Shown in pieces: positions 17,884-27,173 of a stretch of DNA of 64,000 bases. The stretch's first letter is position 1. Each line of letters starts with the position of its first letter. Origin of the DNA: Steroidobacter denitrificans (GTDB taxonomy: Bacteria; Pseudomonadota; Gammaproteobacteria; Steroidobacterales; Steroidobacteraceae). Location: assembly GCF_001579945.1 (NCBI RefSeq), contig NZ_CP011971.1:1638001-1702000 (forward strand), read 5' to 3'. A model generated the notes under the pieces. It made no database searches. It saw nothing but the letters and a program-made list of their open reading frames with translations, and was not told the origin of the DNA. A program made the translations under genes and the position numbers.

Positions 17884-19340
17884 GCAGCAAGCCAGAAGAC
17901 CAGCGAAAACAGCGCACCGATCACCAAGCTGACCCGGTCACGAACCGCAAATATCACTGGATCGTCGTGCATCTGCCCCCGATAGGTGATCAGCCACGTC
18001 CGGGTGATCCACTGCAACAGCAATGGACAGGACAGCCAGATAAGCTGAGGGCGCTCGTACAGAAGGGCGGTTTCCGGCTCGTGGATGTATAGCGCCAGCA
18101 CGATGACGGCCATGTAGCCCGAGGCGGCACCCAGCGAGGCGATCATGTAAAGATCACTGGGGAAATAGGCCCGTCCGCGTGTTTTCTCGAGCAAGCCTTT
18201 GCGGTGTGCTTCGTGTAGTTCCGTATAGCGTTTGACCAGGGCGAGGCTGAGAAACATGAAGGTCGAAAACGCGAGCGTCCAGAACGACAGCGGCAGCGTG
18301 AACGCCGCGCCACCGGCGATGATACGCATGGTATAGAGGGCAGCGAGCACGATGACGTCCACCGCCATGCGCCGCTTCAACGATAGCGAATAAGCCTGCG
18401 TCAGCAGGTAATACGCCGCCATCACACCTGTGAACTGCCAGGGAAGAAAAATCCATGCTACGGAAAAAGCCGCGGCGAGCAGCAGCGGGAATACGAGCAA
18501 ACCGTTCTTGATCGACAGGCGGCCGGCCGCGAAGGGCCGCAAACGCTTCGTGCGGTGGTGTCGGTCGTCGGCCAGATCGAGCAGATCGTTGAGTATGTAG
18601 ACGCTGGACGCACACATCCCGAAGCACAGAAAGGCCAGAGCACCTTGTAGAAGCTGTGCGGGATCAGTCAGTTCGTGTGCGGCCATCAGGGGTACGAAGA
18701 TCAGCAGGTTTTTCAACCATTGGTGCAGGCGGCATGCTCTCATCCAATCGCCGGCGCAGGCGGAATTCGAGCGAACCACTTGGCTGATATTCCCTTGGAT
18801 GCGGGCGCGCCGTTCGGCGCCGATCTGGGGATTTACGAGACACGCCTGCCGCGCCGCCGCCCATACGGGAACGTCGTCATGCGAGTTGCCGATGTAATCG
18901 AAGCCGCCGACGCCGTACTCCTCCACCAGTGCGCGCCGCTTGCGCTCGCCCGACAAATTGATGGTGCCTTCGGTAGCAAGAATCTGGTCGAAAAGATTTA
19001 AATGTGCAGCGATCCGCTCGGCAAGCATACGATGGCTTGCGGTCGCTAGGACGATGCGACGTCCCTGCGCCCGGCCGGTTTCAATCAAATCGATGACGGC
19101 GGAGTCATACGGCAGCGCGCTCACATCGATATCGGTTTCGCGAACCAGATTGGCCTTCAGAATCGCCTTGCCCTTGAGCATCCAGGGCACCACATGAACC
19201 CAGCGCCGGGGCCGGCGACGGACGAACGCGACACCCATCTCGAAAAGCAGATCCGTACGCAACAAGGTACCGTCGAGATCCACGACGAGCGGCGGCGCGC
19301 ACGTTGCCAATACCTCGCGTGGATAGGCGGCCGCATTCAT
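17880..19340 (-). CDS. HAD phosphatase-UbiA prenyltransferase fusion (polyprenylphosphoryl-5-phosphoribose synthase)
   Basis: A 486-residue two-domain protein. Residues about 16-185 are a HAD phosphatase: DLDGTLLRTD at 21-30 with the nucleophile D21, LATASHR as motif II, and YIGNSHDDVPVW as the C-terminal acid motif. Residues about 195-480 are a UbiA-family membrane transferase with NDLLDLADDRHHRTKRLRP (the first Asp-rich motif, 250-268) and DVIVLAALYTMRIIAGG as the second. UbiA members next to DprE1/E2 transfer phosphoribose from PRPP to polyprenyl phosphate. The HAD domain could then remove the 5-phosphate, a step done by a separate protein in mycobacteria. It is the first gene of the operon, 122 bases after the kinase gene. 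Confidence 0.85.
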   Translation of the reverse strand: MNAAAYPREVLATCAPPLVVDLDGTLLRTDLLFEMGVAFVRRRPRRWVHVVPWMLKGKAILKANLVRETDIDVSALPYDSAVIDLIETGRAQGRRIVLATASHRMLAERIAAHLNLFDQILATEGTINLSGERKRRALVEEYGVGGFDYIGNSHDDVPVWAAARQACLVNPQIGAERRARIQGNISQVVRSNSACAGDWMRACRLHQWLKNLLIFVPLMAAHELTDPAQLLQGALAFLCFGMCASSVYILNDLLDLADDRHHRTKRLRPFAAGRLSIKNGLLVFPLLLAAAFSVAWIFLPWQFTGVMAAYYLLTQAYSLSLKRRMAVDVIVLAALYTMRIIAGGAAFTLPLSFWTLAFSTFMFLSLALVKRYTELHEAHRKGLLEKTRGRAYFPSDLYMIASLGAASGYMAVIVLALYIHEPETALLYERPQLIWLSCPLLLQWITRTWLITYRGQMHDDPVIFAVRDRVSLVIGALFSLVFWLAA

Positions 19341-19462
19341 GGATCCCTTCGCTCGCTATTCGACGCTGCTGTGACTCCATGCCTTTATATTGGATACAAG
19401 GCGCGGCTGGCGGTGGAAAGGATTCAGGACGGATCTATTGACGATCCCTCAGGTGTGTACCA

Positions 19463-22324
19463 TCAGTCGGAAGCCTGCCGCGCAACGAATTCACCTTCAA
19501 ATTCCGCCGCTGAGGCTTCGAGCAGCCGCTGCAACGCCTGAGCCTCCTCTCGACGGCCAGCGTGTATGTGCATCTGCAACTCACCGGCCAATCGTTCGAT
19601 GCGGCGCGCTCCGATCATTCCGGAGGAGCCGAGCAGCGTGTGCAGCTCACGCCGTAACATGGCCTGATCGAATCGCTCGAGGCTTGCGCAAACCGCTCGG
19701 ATGGTCTGGATAAAGGAGTCGCTGATTCGACGCATGTGAGCACTCTGCCATTGCAGATTCTTCCACAGCTCGTCGAAAATACTTGCATCGACGGCGGGCA
19801 GCGTCGCCAGCGTCGCCTCCAGCGCCAGCGCCTGCAGCTTGGAGTGCGGCTCCAACCACTTGCATAACATATCGTTCAGGGCACGCCGCCCGAAGGGCTT
19901 GGGAAGAAAATCGTCCATCCCCGCTTCCAGGCAGCGCTGCCGATCCTCCTCCGAGGCGTTTGCGGTCATCGCTATGATCGGAATGCGAGTCGGCAGGATC
20001 TGCCTGAGGCGCCTCGTAGTTTCATAGCCGTCCATTTCCGGCATGCAGCAGTCCATGAGGATGATATCGAATGATTGTGCCCGCACGAGTTCCAACGCCT
20101 GCGCACCGGATGAGGCGATCGTGGCGGGACACTTCATGGTTTCCAGCATCGCCTGCACGACATACCGGTTCGCGGCGTGATCGTCCACGGTCAGAATTCG
20201 TCCGGTCGGATTCCGGAATATCCGCTGGCTCTGTTCATCGGGAACGGGTTCATCGGAAATCTCCAAAGGCAACGCTACGCGAAAAGTCGAACCGGCGGGT
20301 CCGCTGGAGAGCAGCGATATCTTGCCTCCCATCATCTTGCAGAGCCCACGGCAGATGGCGAGACCAAGTCCTGCGCCGGCGATTCTATCCCTGCTGGAAG
20401 GATTGTCCTGCACGAATGGCTCGAAAACCGTATCGTACTTATCCTGGGGCACCCCGCGGCCGGTATCGATGACATCGATCGTGCAACGATATCCATCGTA
20501 CGACGCCTTGATTCGAACCGAGCCGGACGACGTGAATTTCAAGGCGTTGCTGACCAGGTTTGTGAGGATCTGCTTGATGCGTTCCGGATCGCCGATGAAA
20601 GCCGATGGGATATTCTCCTGTATGTCGGCCGATAACAACAGGCCGAGCCGCCTTGCCCAATCCTGCGATTCCTGGACGACTTGATAGATGGTGTGGCGCA
20701 GATCGAATGGCCGGTTATCGAGCGAGAACGATCCGCCGTCGATGCGCGTCAGATCGAGGACATCGTTGGCGATTTTCAGCAGCGAGCGTCCCGCGGAACG
20801 GGCGATCTGCAGGCGCTTCTTGCCTTCCACCGACAGCGCTTCCTCCCGCAGCATATCGAGTGTGGCGATCAAGCCATGCAGCGGAGTGCGAAGATCGTGG
20901 CTCAAGGCGCTGATGAACGCATCTCGCTGCTGTCGTGCGGCATCCATGGATGTCTCGGCACGCTTCAGGGCCAGTATGCCGCGGCGGGTGGTGCCGCCGT
21001 GGCGCAGTTGAATTGCATAGCCGAGCATTCCCTCGGCGGTAAGCTCACGGACGGTGATGGAGAATTCGCGGTTCTTGCCGTCCGCGCATTGCACGGGCGC
21101 TTCGGTGGACTGGACGGCGAGAATACGCGGTCCGGCTGACGGATCGGTCGTATCGCCGGCGATGCTCAGCGGGTGGGATAGCATCTGAAAGGACGGTGCC
21201 AGCAGGTCGACCGATTGTCCTATCAGTCCATCTAGATCATATCCAAGGCAGTTCGAGGCTGCGCGGCTGACGTATTCGATTCGACCGCGACGATCCGCAA
21301 TGATCGTGACTTCCGGTGCCCGGTCGATAATGGCGTTCCAACGCGCCAGCACGAGGTCATGCTCGCGGCGAAGCCGCTCCAGAGTAACGGTTTGCTGCTG
21401 TGCAATGACGTTTTGTCGTCGCAGCGCATGCACGCCGGCGGCTAGCTTGCTGCGACATTGTTCGAGGCTGTTGTGATAGTGCGTTGTCGTCGTGCGCAGC
21501 GACCGCTCGGCCCGCGCTGCTCGCCTTGCACGCCGTGCAAGGGTGCCGAGCGCCAGCGAAATTTCACTTGGCAAGCAGGCTTTAGCTCTTCCACGCCGGC
21601 CCTGTTCGTTCGAGACGATGCTGCCGATTGCGCGCGATAGTTGCAGCGCGGCAATGGCGCTAAGAATGTGCGCCGTCAATAGTATCGCACCCATGGCAAG
21701 GGCTTCATTGCCGGCGTGCAAGGGGAATTCACGGCCGGCTATCAGTAATGCCGCCGTCGCGACACTGCTGCCGACCACTGCCATGAAAGTCATCTGGCGC
21801 CAACCCGGTCGTAGTCGGCGTTTCAGGCGCATCCAGCGGCGCGGCACCAGAAATAGCGCCAGGGTTGCGACGCAAACGGCGCCGCTGCCAACCAAGAGGC
21901 TGGAAGATAGATTGAATCCAGATGGATTCCACAAGGCCGCCAGCATGTACGGTGTCAGCAGAATTGCCGTCGCGATCTGCGGGTAACTGCCGCGTCTCAG
22001 GATTTCAGCCGCGGCTGGACATGCAAGCAGAATGGTGAACGTCGGCCAGATGGCGGGCGGACTGAGCGCCGCGGCGGTGAGCCCCGCGACCAAGGCGCTC
22101 CAAGGGCCAGCGATGACGCCGATGAGCATGACAAGAACCACACAGGCGGCCAGTGGAGCGTCGAGCACCAATGACGCGTCTTCCGCCGTCCATATTTCAA
22201 GGAGGTACAGGATAAGGCCTGCAAATACGCCTAACGCGGTACGAATCAGAACGACTTTGGCGAAACTGGCGGCTGTACCGCTTACCGTGCGCGCAAGCAA
22301 GTTTGGATCTGTTAAACGGTTCAT
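19463..22324 (-). CDS. membrane hybrid histidine kinase (MASE-like/PAS/HisKA/HATPase/REC/Hpt)
   Basis: A 953-residue hybrid sensor kinase counted from ATG 22324; an upstream TTG at 22558 would add 78 residues without domain character. The order is about seven hydrophobic helices (22-232), a coiled region, PAS (about 330-390, IADRRGRIEYVSRAASN), and HisKA with SHDLRTPLHG (His 476). HATPase follows with NLVSNALKF, DTGRGVP and GAGLGLAICRGL, then a receiver with LMDCCMPEMDGYE (phospho-Asp about 758). A C-terminal Hpt domain has LHTLLGSSGMIGA (His about 895). This is a complete internal phosphorelay, ready to pass phosphate to a separate regulator. It is divergent from a response-regulator gene, the obvious partner. 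The ligand is unknown. Confidence 0.9.
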   Translation of the reverse strand: MNRLTDPNLLARTVSGTAASFAKVVLIRTALGVFAGLILYLLEIWTAEDASLVLDAPLAACVVLVMLIGVIAGPWSALVAGLTAAALSPPAIWPTFTILLACPAAAEILRRGSYPQIATAILLTPYMLAALWNPSGFNLSSSLLVGSGAVCVATLALFLVPRRWMRLKRRLRPGWRQMTFMAVVGSSVATAALLIAGREFPLHAGNEALAMGAILLTAHILSAIAALQLSRAIGSIVSNEQGRRGRAKACLPSEISLALGTLARRARRAARAERSLRTTTTHYHNSLEQCRSKLAAGVHALRRQNVIAQQQTVTLERLRREHDLVLARWNAIIDRAPEVTIIADRRGRIEYVSRAASNCLGYDLDGLIGQSVDLLAPSFQMLSHPLSIAGDTTDPSAGPRILAVQSTEAPVQCADGKNREFSITVRELTAEGMLGYAIQLRHGGTTRRGILALKRAETSMDAARQQRDAFISALSHDLRTPLHGLIATLDMLREEALSVEGKKRLQIARSAGRSLLKIANDVLDLTRIDGGSFSLDNRPFDLRHTIYQVVQESQDWARRLGLLLSADIQENIPSAFIGDPERIKQILTNLVSNALKFTSSGSVRIKASYDGYRCTIDVIDTGRGVPQDKYDTVFEPFVQDNPSSRDRIAGAGLGLAICRGLCKMMGGKISLLSSGPAGSTFRVALPLEISDEPVPDEQSQRIFRNPTGRILTVDDHAANRYVVQAMLETMKCPATIASSGAQALELVRAQSFDIILMDCCMPEMDGYETTRRLRQILPTRIPIIAMTANASEEDRQRCLEAGMDDFLPKPFGRRALNDMLCKWLEPHSKLQALALEATLATLPAVDASIFDELWKNLQWQSAHMRRISDSFIQTIRAVCASLERFDQAMLRRELHTLLGSSGMIGARRIERLAGELQMHIHAGRREEAQALQRLLEASAAEFEGEFVARQASD

Positions 22325-22612
22325 ATTCCAAGGCGCGTGATCGCGGAACAATTCCGCGCCGTCAACATGAGAGGTCTTCCATTGTTTGACCAGAGATGCC
22401 CAACAGCGGACGAACCGTGCTGAGGTGATTTCCTGATCTTTGAGTATAAGTAGAGGATATGCAATGAGAAAAAAGGAAACACTGCAATATTGAAGAGCAC
22501 TGCAACATGGAGATGAAAGAACAAGGAAATCCGATCCGGATTCCAGTGCCGGCAGCACCTGCTGCCTGGATGGCGTAACGGGTCGTATTCTCAGTCTAAG
22601 GGGAGTTACTAC
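22325..22612. promoter_or_regulatory. divergent promoter region between hybrid kinase and response regulator
   Basis: 288 bases between divergently transcribed signalling genes. The stretch 22430-22510 is clearly more A/T-rich than its surroundings. A strong ribosome site (GGGGAG) precedes the regulator ATG at 22613. I cannot fix promoter boxes. Confidence 0.4.
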
Positions 22613-23530
22613 ATGAAAAATATACTCATTCTTGATGATGATGCCACAGTTCTGAGGATTCTGAGCGGAGTCCTTTCGTCAGCCGGGCATGTCTGTCATG
22701 AGAGCACCAATCCGGATACGGCACTCGCAACTCTGACCCGGAAGCCGCAGATCACGGTGGTTCTCAGTGATTACTACATGCCGGAAATGAACGGGCTGGA
22801 GTTCGTCCAGCACGTCATGGCGCTCGATCGACCTACACCCTACGTGCTGCTGGTAACCGCGCAGCCATCCATACAGATGGTTGTCGAGGCGATGCGCCTG
22901 GGCGTATGCGACTTCTTGAGCAAACCGACGACTCCGGCGGAGATCGTGGAAGCGATCGGGCGTGTCAAACAGCGCGCGACGACTGATCGGCTGCAGGATC
23001 GCGGCGCACCTGACCTGGGGGAGTTGATCCGCCGTACCCAGAATCTGGCTGCACATCTGCAGAGGCTCGCATCGGCCGAGAACATGCTTTCGTCAACGGG
23101 CTCCAGTCCGATCGGGCCTGTGCCATTGCTGCAGACGATGGACACTTTTCGCGAATTAAGAACGCAATGTATTGTGCGCGAGAGGCTCGACGAGGCGGCC
23201 TGGGATATGCTTATGGAACTGGCCAGCGCTCAGCGCCGCGGTCAGCGGCTCTCGGTATCCGGATTGATGGTATCCGGATCGAATGTATCAGCAACAACCT
23301 TATTGCGGAGAGTAAACAATCTCGTCGAGCGCGAATTCATTGCTCGTACTCCGGATTCTGAGGATGCGAGGCGTCATTTCGTCGATCTGACGCCAAAGGG
23401 GCACGCTCTCGTGAGCGGATTTCTCGCCAAACTCGGCGAGCAGCTCTATCCGCGCACCGTCCGTTCCGGCGACCCGTCATGCGTATTCTCGAAGGCATCG
23501 ACGCGATCCGCCGCCGTCTCCGGCCGATAG
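22613..23530 (+). CDS. response regulator with MarR-like winged-helix output
   Basis: A 305-residue regulator. Residues 1-120 are a receiver: acidic LDDD at the start, the phospho-acceptor in VVLSDYYMPEMNGLEF, a conserved Thr (LLVTAQ) and Lys (LSKPTT). After a linker, residues about 195-290 form a winged helix of the HTH_27/MarR kind: AAWDMLMELASAQRRGQRLS, then SATTLLRRVNNLVEREFIAR, then the wing with DSEDARRHFVDLTPKG. It should bind DNA when phosphorylated, probably by the divergent hybrid kinase. A second regulator of the same design lies at 25566. GGGGAG just upstream supports the ATG 22613 start. Confidence 0.87.
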   Translation: MKNILILDDDATVLRILSGVLSSAGHVCHESTNPDTALATLTRKPQITVVLSDYYMPEMNGLEFVQHVMALDRPTPYVLLVTAQPSIQMVVEAMRLGVCDFLSKPTTPAEIVEAIGRVKQRATTDRLQDRGAPDLGELIRRTQNLAAHLQRLASAENMLSSTGSSPIGPVPLLQTMDTFRELRTQCIVRERLDEAAWDMLMELASAQRRGQRLSVSGLMVSGSNVSATTLLRRVNNLVEREFIARTPDSEDARRHFVDLTPKGHALVSGFLAKLGEQLYPRTVRSGDPSCVFSKASTRSAAVSGR

Positions 23531-23645
23531 AGTCGAAATGGATGCGAATCGCCGGCACCTTGTCGAGACCGGCGTACGGATCCCATTATAGTTAGGCTTT
23601 CATCGACCCGGGCTTGCAAGCATTCATTTCGCGCAGAGGCATTCC

Positions 23646-24143
23646 ATGGATCACATCGAATCGAATGTTCGGTTTTCAGGTAATCATGCCGTGGCATTTT
23701 CGCGCAGTGTGCCGCCGCAAGAAATTCCGATCGTTCTGATCATCGACGATGATTCGACCGCCCGGCTGACGCTCGCGGCAATGTTGCATCGGGAGGATCG
23801 CCGAATAGTCTTTTCCGCCAACGCTGCCGAAGTCCGCGGTCGCTTGGAGAGTATCGATCCGGACGTCATCGTCTGTGATCTTATCATGGAGGGTATGCGC
23901 GGAGATGAGCTGTTTCGTTGGCTCAAATCGAACGAGCGATGGCGCCTGACACCCATCATCGCAATCACTCAGATCGATAACCCCGTAGTACGGGCCGATC
24001 TGCTGGATGCCGGCGCGGATGCCGTACTATCGAAGAAAGCCACGACCCAGGAGGTACGAGCATACGTCGAAGCAGCGTTGCGTACCCGCAATATGTACAA
24101 GACACTGTGCGGACGGACGCTTCAGCTGCCTGAAATGCCTTGA
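23646..24143 (+). CDS. stand-alone receiver-domain protein
   Basis: A 165-residue protein consisting of one CheY-like receiver. It has VLIIDDDSTARLTLAAML at residues about 30-47, the phospho-acceptor Asp in VIVCDLIMEGMRGDE, an IAITQ switch Thr and LSKKATT Lys. A 27-residue N-terminal tail and a short C-terminal helix carry no output domain. It could serve as a phosphate sink or phosphotransfer intermediate for the neighbouring kinase, or act by protein contact. It lies 115 bases after the response regulator in the same direction. Confidence 0.87.
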   Translation: MDHIESNVRFSGNHAVAFSRSVPPQEIPIVLIIDDDSTARLTLAAMLHREDRRIVFSANAAEVRGRLESIDPDVIVCDLIMEGMRGDELFRWLKSNERWRLTPIIAITQIDNPVVRADLLDAGADAVLSKKATTQEVRAYVEAALRTRNMYKTLCGRTLQLPEMP

Positions 24144-24169
24144 GATTGTGCTGTAAACCCTCGTACTCT

Positions 24170-24316
24170 CTATTCTGAGAAGACGGCGATGTCATCGCTG
24201 CCGCAACGCCGCGCCCTTACAACGTAGGCAATGCATTCAACTCGAATCCGATCGCCCGGCACCAAGATCACCGTCATGTAAAAGTAGCACTCGGCCTCGC
24301 CCGAGGTCTCTATCAT
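24170..24316 (-). CDS. short PilZ-like fragment (doubtful)
   Basis: A 48-codon minus-strand frame from ATG 24316. It reads YFYMTVILVPGDRIRVE then AYVVRARRCGSDDIAVF, a spacing reminiscent of the C-terminal strands of a PilZ domain (pG..i.v...VvR.....giAv.F). The RxxxR and D/NxSxxG c-di-GMP motifs are absent. It may be a remnant or a chance frame. It is divergent from the HD hydrolase gene. Confidence 0.25.
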   Translation of the reverse strand: MIETSGEAECYFYMTVILVPGDRIRVECIAYVVRARRCGSDDIAVFSE

Positions 24317-24393
24317 GGACCTGGGATCCGCCGTTGAAACTTGTCCAGCCAAGTTCTCCCGTCCGACCGCTTGGGAGCAATGAACTCGACGTG

Positions 24394-25347
24394 ATGGGGG
24401 AGGTGAACGTTACGTGCCCTGCCGCGGTCCGAAACTATATCGGAACATTGTGCAGATCCGTATGGCCGAACTTCGATCACTCGCGATTGGCGGCCGCCTT
24501 CGCACTGTTCGAGCGTTACATTTCCGGTCTGGATCCACGCTATCTGCCACTGGATACGCCTTACCACGATCTACAGCACTCGCTCGACGTGTGTTTGTGC
24601 ATGACCCGGTTGCTGATCGGACATGATCTTCATGTGACGGCGAATAAAAGACTCGGTGCCGGCGGTGCGCTATTCGGTATCCTGTGCGCCTTGTTCCACG
24701 ATGCAGGCTATTTGCGCCGGACCGACGAATCTCATGTGGATCATGGGGCGGAGCTGACCCGGATCCACGTTTCCCGCAGCGTACGAGTTCTCGACGGCGT
24801 GCTTCAAGAAATCGATCTGGCGCCGCGGTTTCCGGCAGCGCTCGAACTGGTTCATTACACAGGCAACGAGCGAGCGAGCCATGAGATCGATACAGCGGAT
24901 GCCACCGAGCGTACCTTGGGTCATTTACTGGGAACTGCGGACCTGCTCGCGCAAATGGCCGACCGCTGCTACCTGGAAAAAATTCGCGACAGGCTCTATC
25001 CGGAGCTTGTCATTGCAGGGCTCGCAGGCAGGGATAGCAGCGCCTGTCGATCGGCGGAAGAACTCCTGAAGGCGACACCGGCGTTCGTCGATACCGCTTT
25101 TAGCGCGCGCCTGGACAGCGTCTTCGGCGGTTCATATCGCTGGATCGAAGGAGTCTGCAATGGAACGAATCCCTACCTCATCTCGATCCACCGCCAGATG
25201 AATCATCTGCGGGCGGCTTTTGAGGCGGGCATCTGTCCGAAGTTGCGCCGCGTCCCTCCAGGCAGCGGTCCCGCACATCGGTTCAAGCTCGAAAGCCACT
25301 CGATCCATGATGGATCGACCATCGCCGGCATTGCCACCTGCGCTTGA
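24394..25347 (+). CDS. HD-domain hydrolase resembling cyclic-nucleotide phosphodiesterases
   Basis: A 317-residue soluble protein with a metal-binding HD arrangement. The first histidines are in TPYHDLQHSLDVCLCM, the HD pair is in GILCALFHDAGYLRRTDES, then DHGAELTRIHVSRSV. LGTADLLAQMADRCYLEK is the late helix with the distal Asp. This layout is that of HD/PDEase superfamily enzymes, which hydrolyse cyclic nucleotides or other phosphoesters. The actual substrate is not readable. ATG 24394 is preferred; a TTG at 24334 would extend it by 20 residues. It lies among two-component genes and may link phosphorelay output to a second messenger. Confidence 0.68.
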   Translation: MGEVNVTCPAAVRNYIGTLCRSVWPNFDHSRLAAAFALFERYISGLDPRYLPLDTPYHDLQHSLDVCLCMTRLLIGHDLHVTANKRLGAGGALFGILCALFHDAGYLRRTDESHVDHGAELTRIHVSRSVRVLDGVLQEIDLAPRFPAALELVHYTGNERASHEIDTADATERTLGHLLGTADLLAQMADRCYLEKIRDRLYPELVIAGLAGRDSSACRSAEELLKATPAFVDTAFSARLDSVFGGSYRWIEGVCNGTNPYLISIHRQMNHLRAAFEAGICPKLRRVPPGSGPAHRFKLESHSIHDGSTIAGIATCA

Positions 25348-25565
25348 GAGGCGGCGAACCGCCGACGCCGTGGTTGGCGAACCTGCCCCTGACAGCTGCC
25401 GGCCATGGCAGCGCTGCTCCAGCCGCCGTATTGCATCCAGATTGAAACAGAAGTTTCACGAAAGTGGAAATGGAATGGATAGATTCCTAAGACGAACGCG
25501 CAGGATGAGTCAAGACTCCGTCTAACCCAGGATTGTGTGCCGGTGCCACGTCGTTTCGGAAAATC

Positions 25566-26573
25566 ATGACCGATTTGTACTCAAGCAGAGGGGATGCTCT
25601 CCGGCCGGCAATGATCGGCCGAGTTCATCAGCCTGCTCCGGCCGCTCCACGGCTGCTCCTGGTCGATGATGAGCCGCGTTCGCTGCGTCTTCTGCGTAGA
25701 ATACTTATACCGGCCGATCGGCATTGCCTCGCATTTCAGAATGCGAATGCCGCGCTCGCCGCCCTGCGTGAGCATGAGCAGATCGAGGTGATCATCACGG
25801 ATCTGCGCATGCCGGAGATCGACGGGCTGGATTTCATCCAACGGGTGCGCAAGCAATTCGTCGAACGGCGATGGCTGCAGTTCATCATCGTGACGGGGCA
25901 GGCGTCGGTCGATACCGCGGTATCGGCGCTGCGTCTGGAGGCGATCGACTATATCTTCAAGCCGGTATTGCCGCAGAACCTGCTGGCAGCTGTTCGCCTG
26001 GCAACACAGAAGAGTCACTCGTCGAGCTTGCATTCCGAGTATGCCGGTGCGCTCCGCGGTGAACAGTTACTCTCTCTTGCTCAAGCCGCCCGCTCGCTGG
26101 CAATGGAGCTAGGCAAGATCACTCAGGGAGCATCTTCCGGTTCGATGACGAAGGACACGGTGCCTGCGGCAATCGGCGCCGAACGAGCGAGTGCCGACAT
26201 GAAGTCCTACATGCAGAATCGCACCCAGCACCAAGAGTCGCTGCGTTACCTGGTGGCCTTGCAGGAAGCACGGAGCAGTATCTTTGGAGAGGCGTTACTG
26301 CCCGACGCGGCCTGGGAGATGCTGGTGGAGCTGATGCTGGCAAAACTGACGGGCCAGCGAATTGCGGTGACCAGTCTTTGCCTGGCATCCAAAGTTCCGG
26401 TGACCACTGCACTAAGGAGGATCGATGATCTGCTTGCTGCCGGTCTGGTAGAGCGCTTTCCCGACCTATCCGATCGCCGTCGATCATACATAGCACTGAG
26501 CGATACGGGACAGCAGAAAATGCGGGATTTCCTCGCCCGGGTCGCCGCGCGGATGGATCTCATACCGCCCTGA
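25566..26573 (+). CDS. response regulator with MarR-like winged-helix output, paralogue
   Basis: A 335-residue regulator from ATG 25566 (MTDLYSSRGD). The receiver runs from about residue 28: LLLVDDEPRSLRLL, phospho-acceptor in VIITDLRMPEIDGLDF, FIIVTGQ and FKPVLP. Residues about 235-330 form the winged helix: LPDAAWEMLVELMLAKLTGQ, VPVTTALRRIDDLLAAGLVE and DLSDRRRSYIALSDTG. Architecture and sequence parallel the regulator at 22613, so the pair are paralogues with probably different targets. It is preceded by a 218-base gap after the HD gene. Confidence 0.87.
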   Translation: MTDLYSSRGDALRPAMIGRVHQPAPAAPRLLLVDDEPRSLRLLRRILIPADRHCLAFQNANAALAALREHEQIEVIITDLRMPEIDGLDFIQRVRKQFVERRWLQFIIVTGQASVDTAVSALRLEAIDYIFKPVLPQNLLAAVRLATQKSHSSSLHSEYAGALRGEQLLSLAQAARSLAMELGKITQGASSGSMTKDTVPAAIGAERASADMKSYMQNRTQHQESLRYLVALQEARSSIFGEALLPDAAWEMLVELMLAKLTGQRIAVTSLCLASKVPVTTALRRIDDLLAAGLVERFPDLSDRRRSYIALSDTGQQKMRDFLARVAARMDLIPP

Positions 26574-26693
26574 GAAACCTGTACTCGGTGAAGGACGGAG
26601 ATGAGCGGTCTGATCTCAAGGCGAAGCCAGGACGAAAGCTCAGTGTAAGTGGTTGGCAGATGTGCCGGCGTCAATAAACAAGGAGGACGCAAA

Positions 26694-26957
26694 GTGATTT
26701 CGAGCGGACAGATGGACGTCGAGATGATGTGCGGTTTGATGCACGACATCAACGACGCACTCAACGTGGCGGTAGGAAACCTGGATCTCGCGCTGGAGGC
26801 ATCGACATTGGGGCGCTGCAACCGGCTGTGCCTGGAGGAAGCGCTGCACAGCTGCCTCGAGATAGCAGAGTACATGGTGCGCTTGCGGTGTGAGCTGCGA
26901 ACATATTCGCCTGCGGTACAGGCCTCCCGGCCAACCTCGAGCACCATTGAGAACTAG
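26694..26957 (+). CDS. 87-residue protein resembling a lone histidine-kinase dimerisation (DHp) hairpin
   Basis: GTG 26694 has an excellent ribosome site (AGGAGG seven bases upstream), which fixes the start. The product reads MMCGLMHDINDALNVAVGNL near residues 11-30, closely matching the H-box of hybrid kinases (GLaHDfNNlLtvI.GNL) with the phosphorylatable His kept. A second helix follows (LEEALHSCLEIAEYMVRL). There is no ATPase domain. It could be a phosphotransfer or dimerisation partner for neighbouring regulators, or a fragment of a former kinase. The strong ribosome site argues that it is expressed. It is 120 bases after the MarR-type regulator. Confidence 0.6.
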   Translation: MISSGQMDVEMMCGLMHDINDALNVAVGNLDLALEASTLGRCNRLCLEEALHSCLEIAEYMVRLRCELRTYSPAVQASRPTSSTIEN

Positions 26958-27173
26958 GCGGCGGATTTCATCCACATTGAATGCGGTTGTTCGTTACAAG
27001 GGGCGCCTCGAGAATCAATTTCGAGAGTCAATTGTGGCAGGAATTCTTTATTGTGCACTATGGGTAATACCGTCAAATCGAACCCTTATCAGAAGCAAAA
27101 AATCGCTGCCGATCAGATAATGGCTATTAACGGAAGCTGACCAACTCTTCAGATGAATTCTTCGGAGGCGGTA

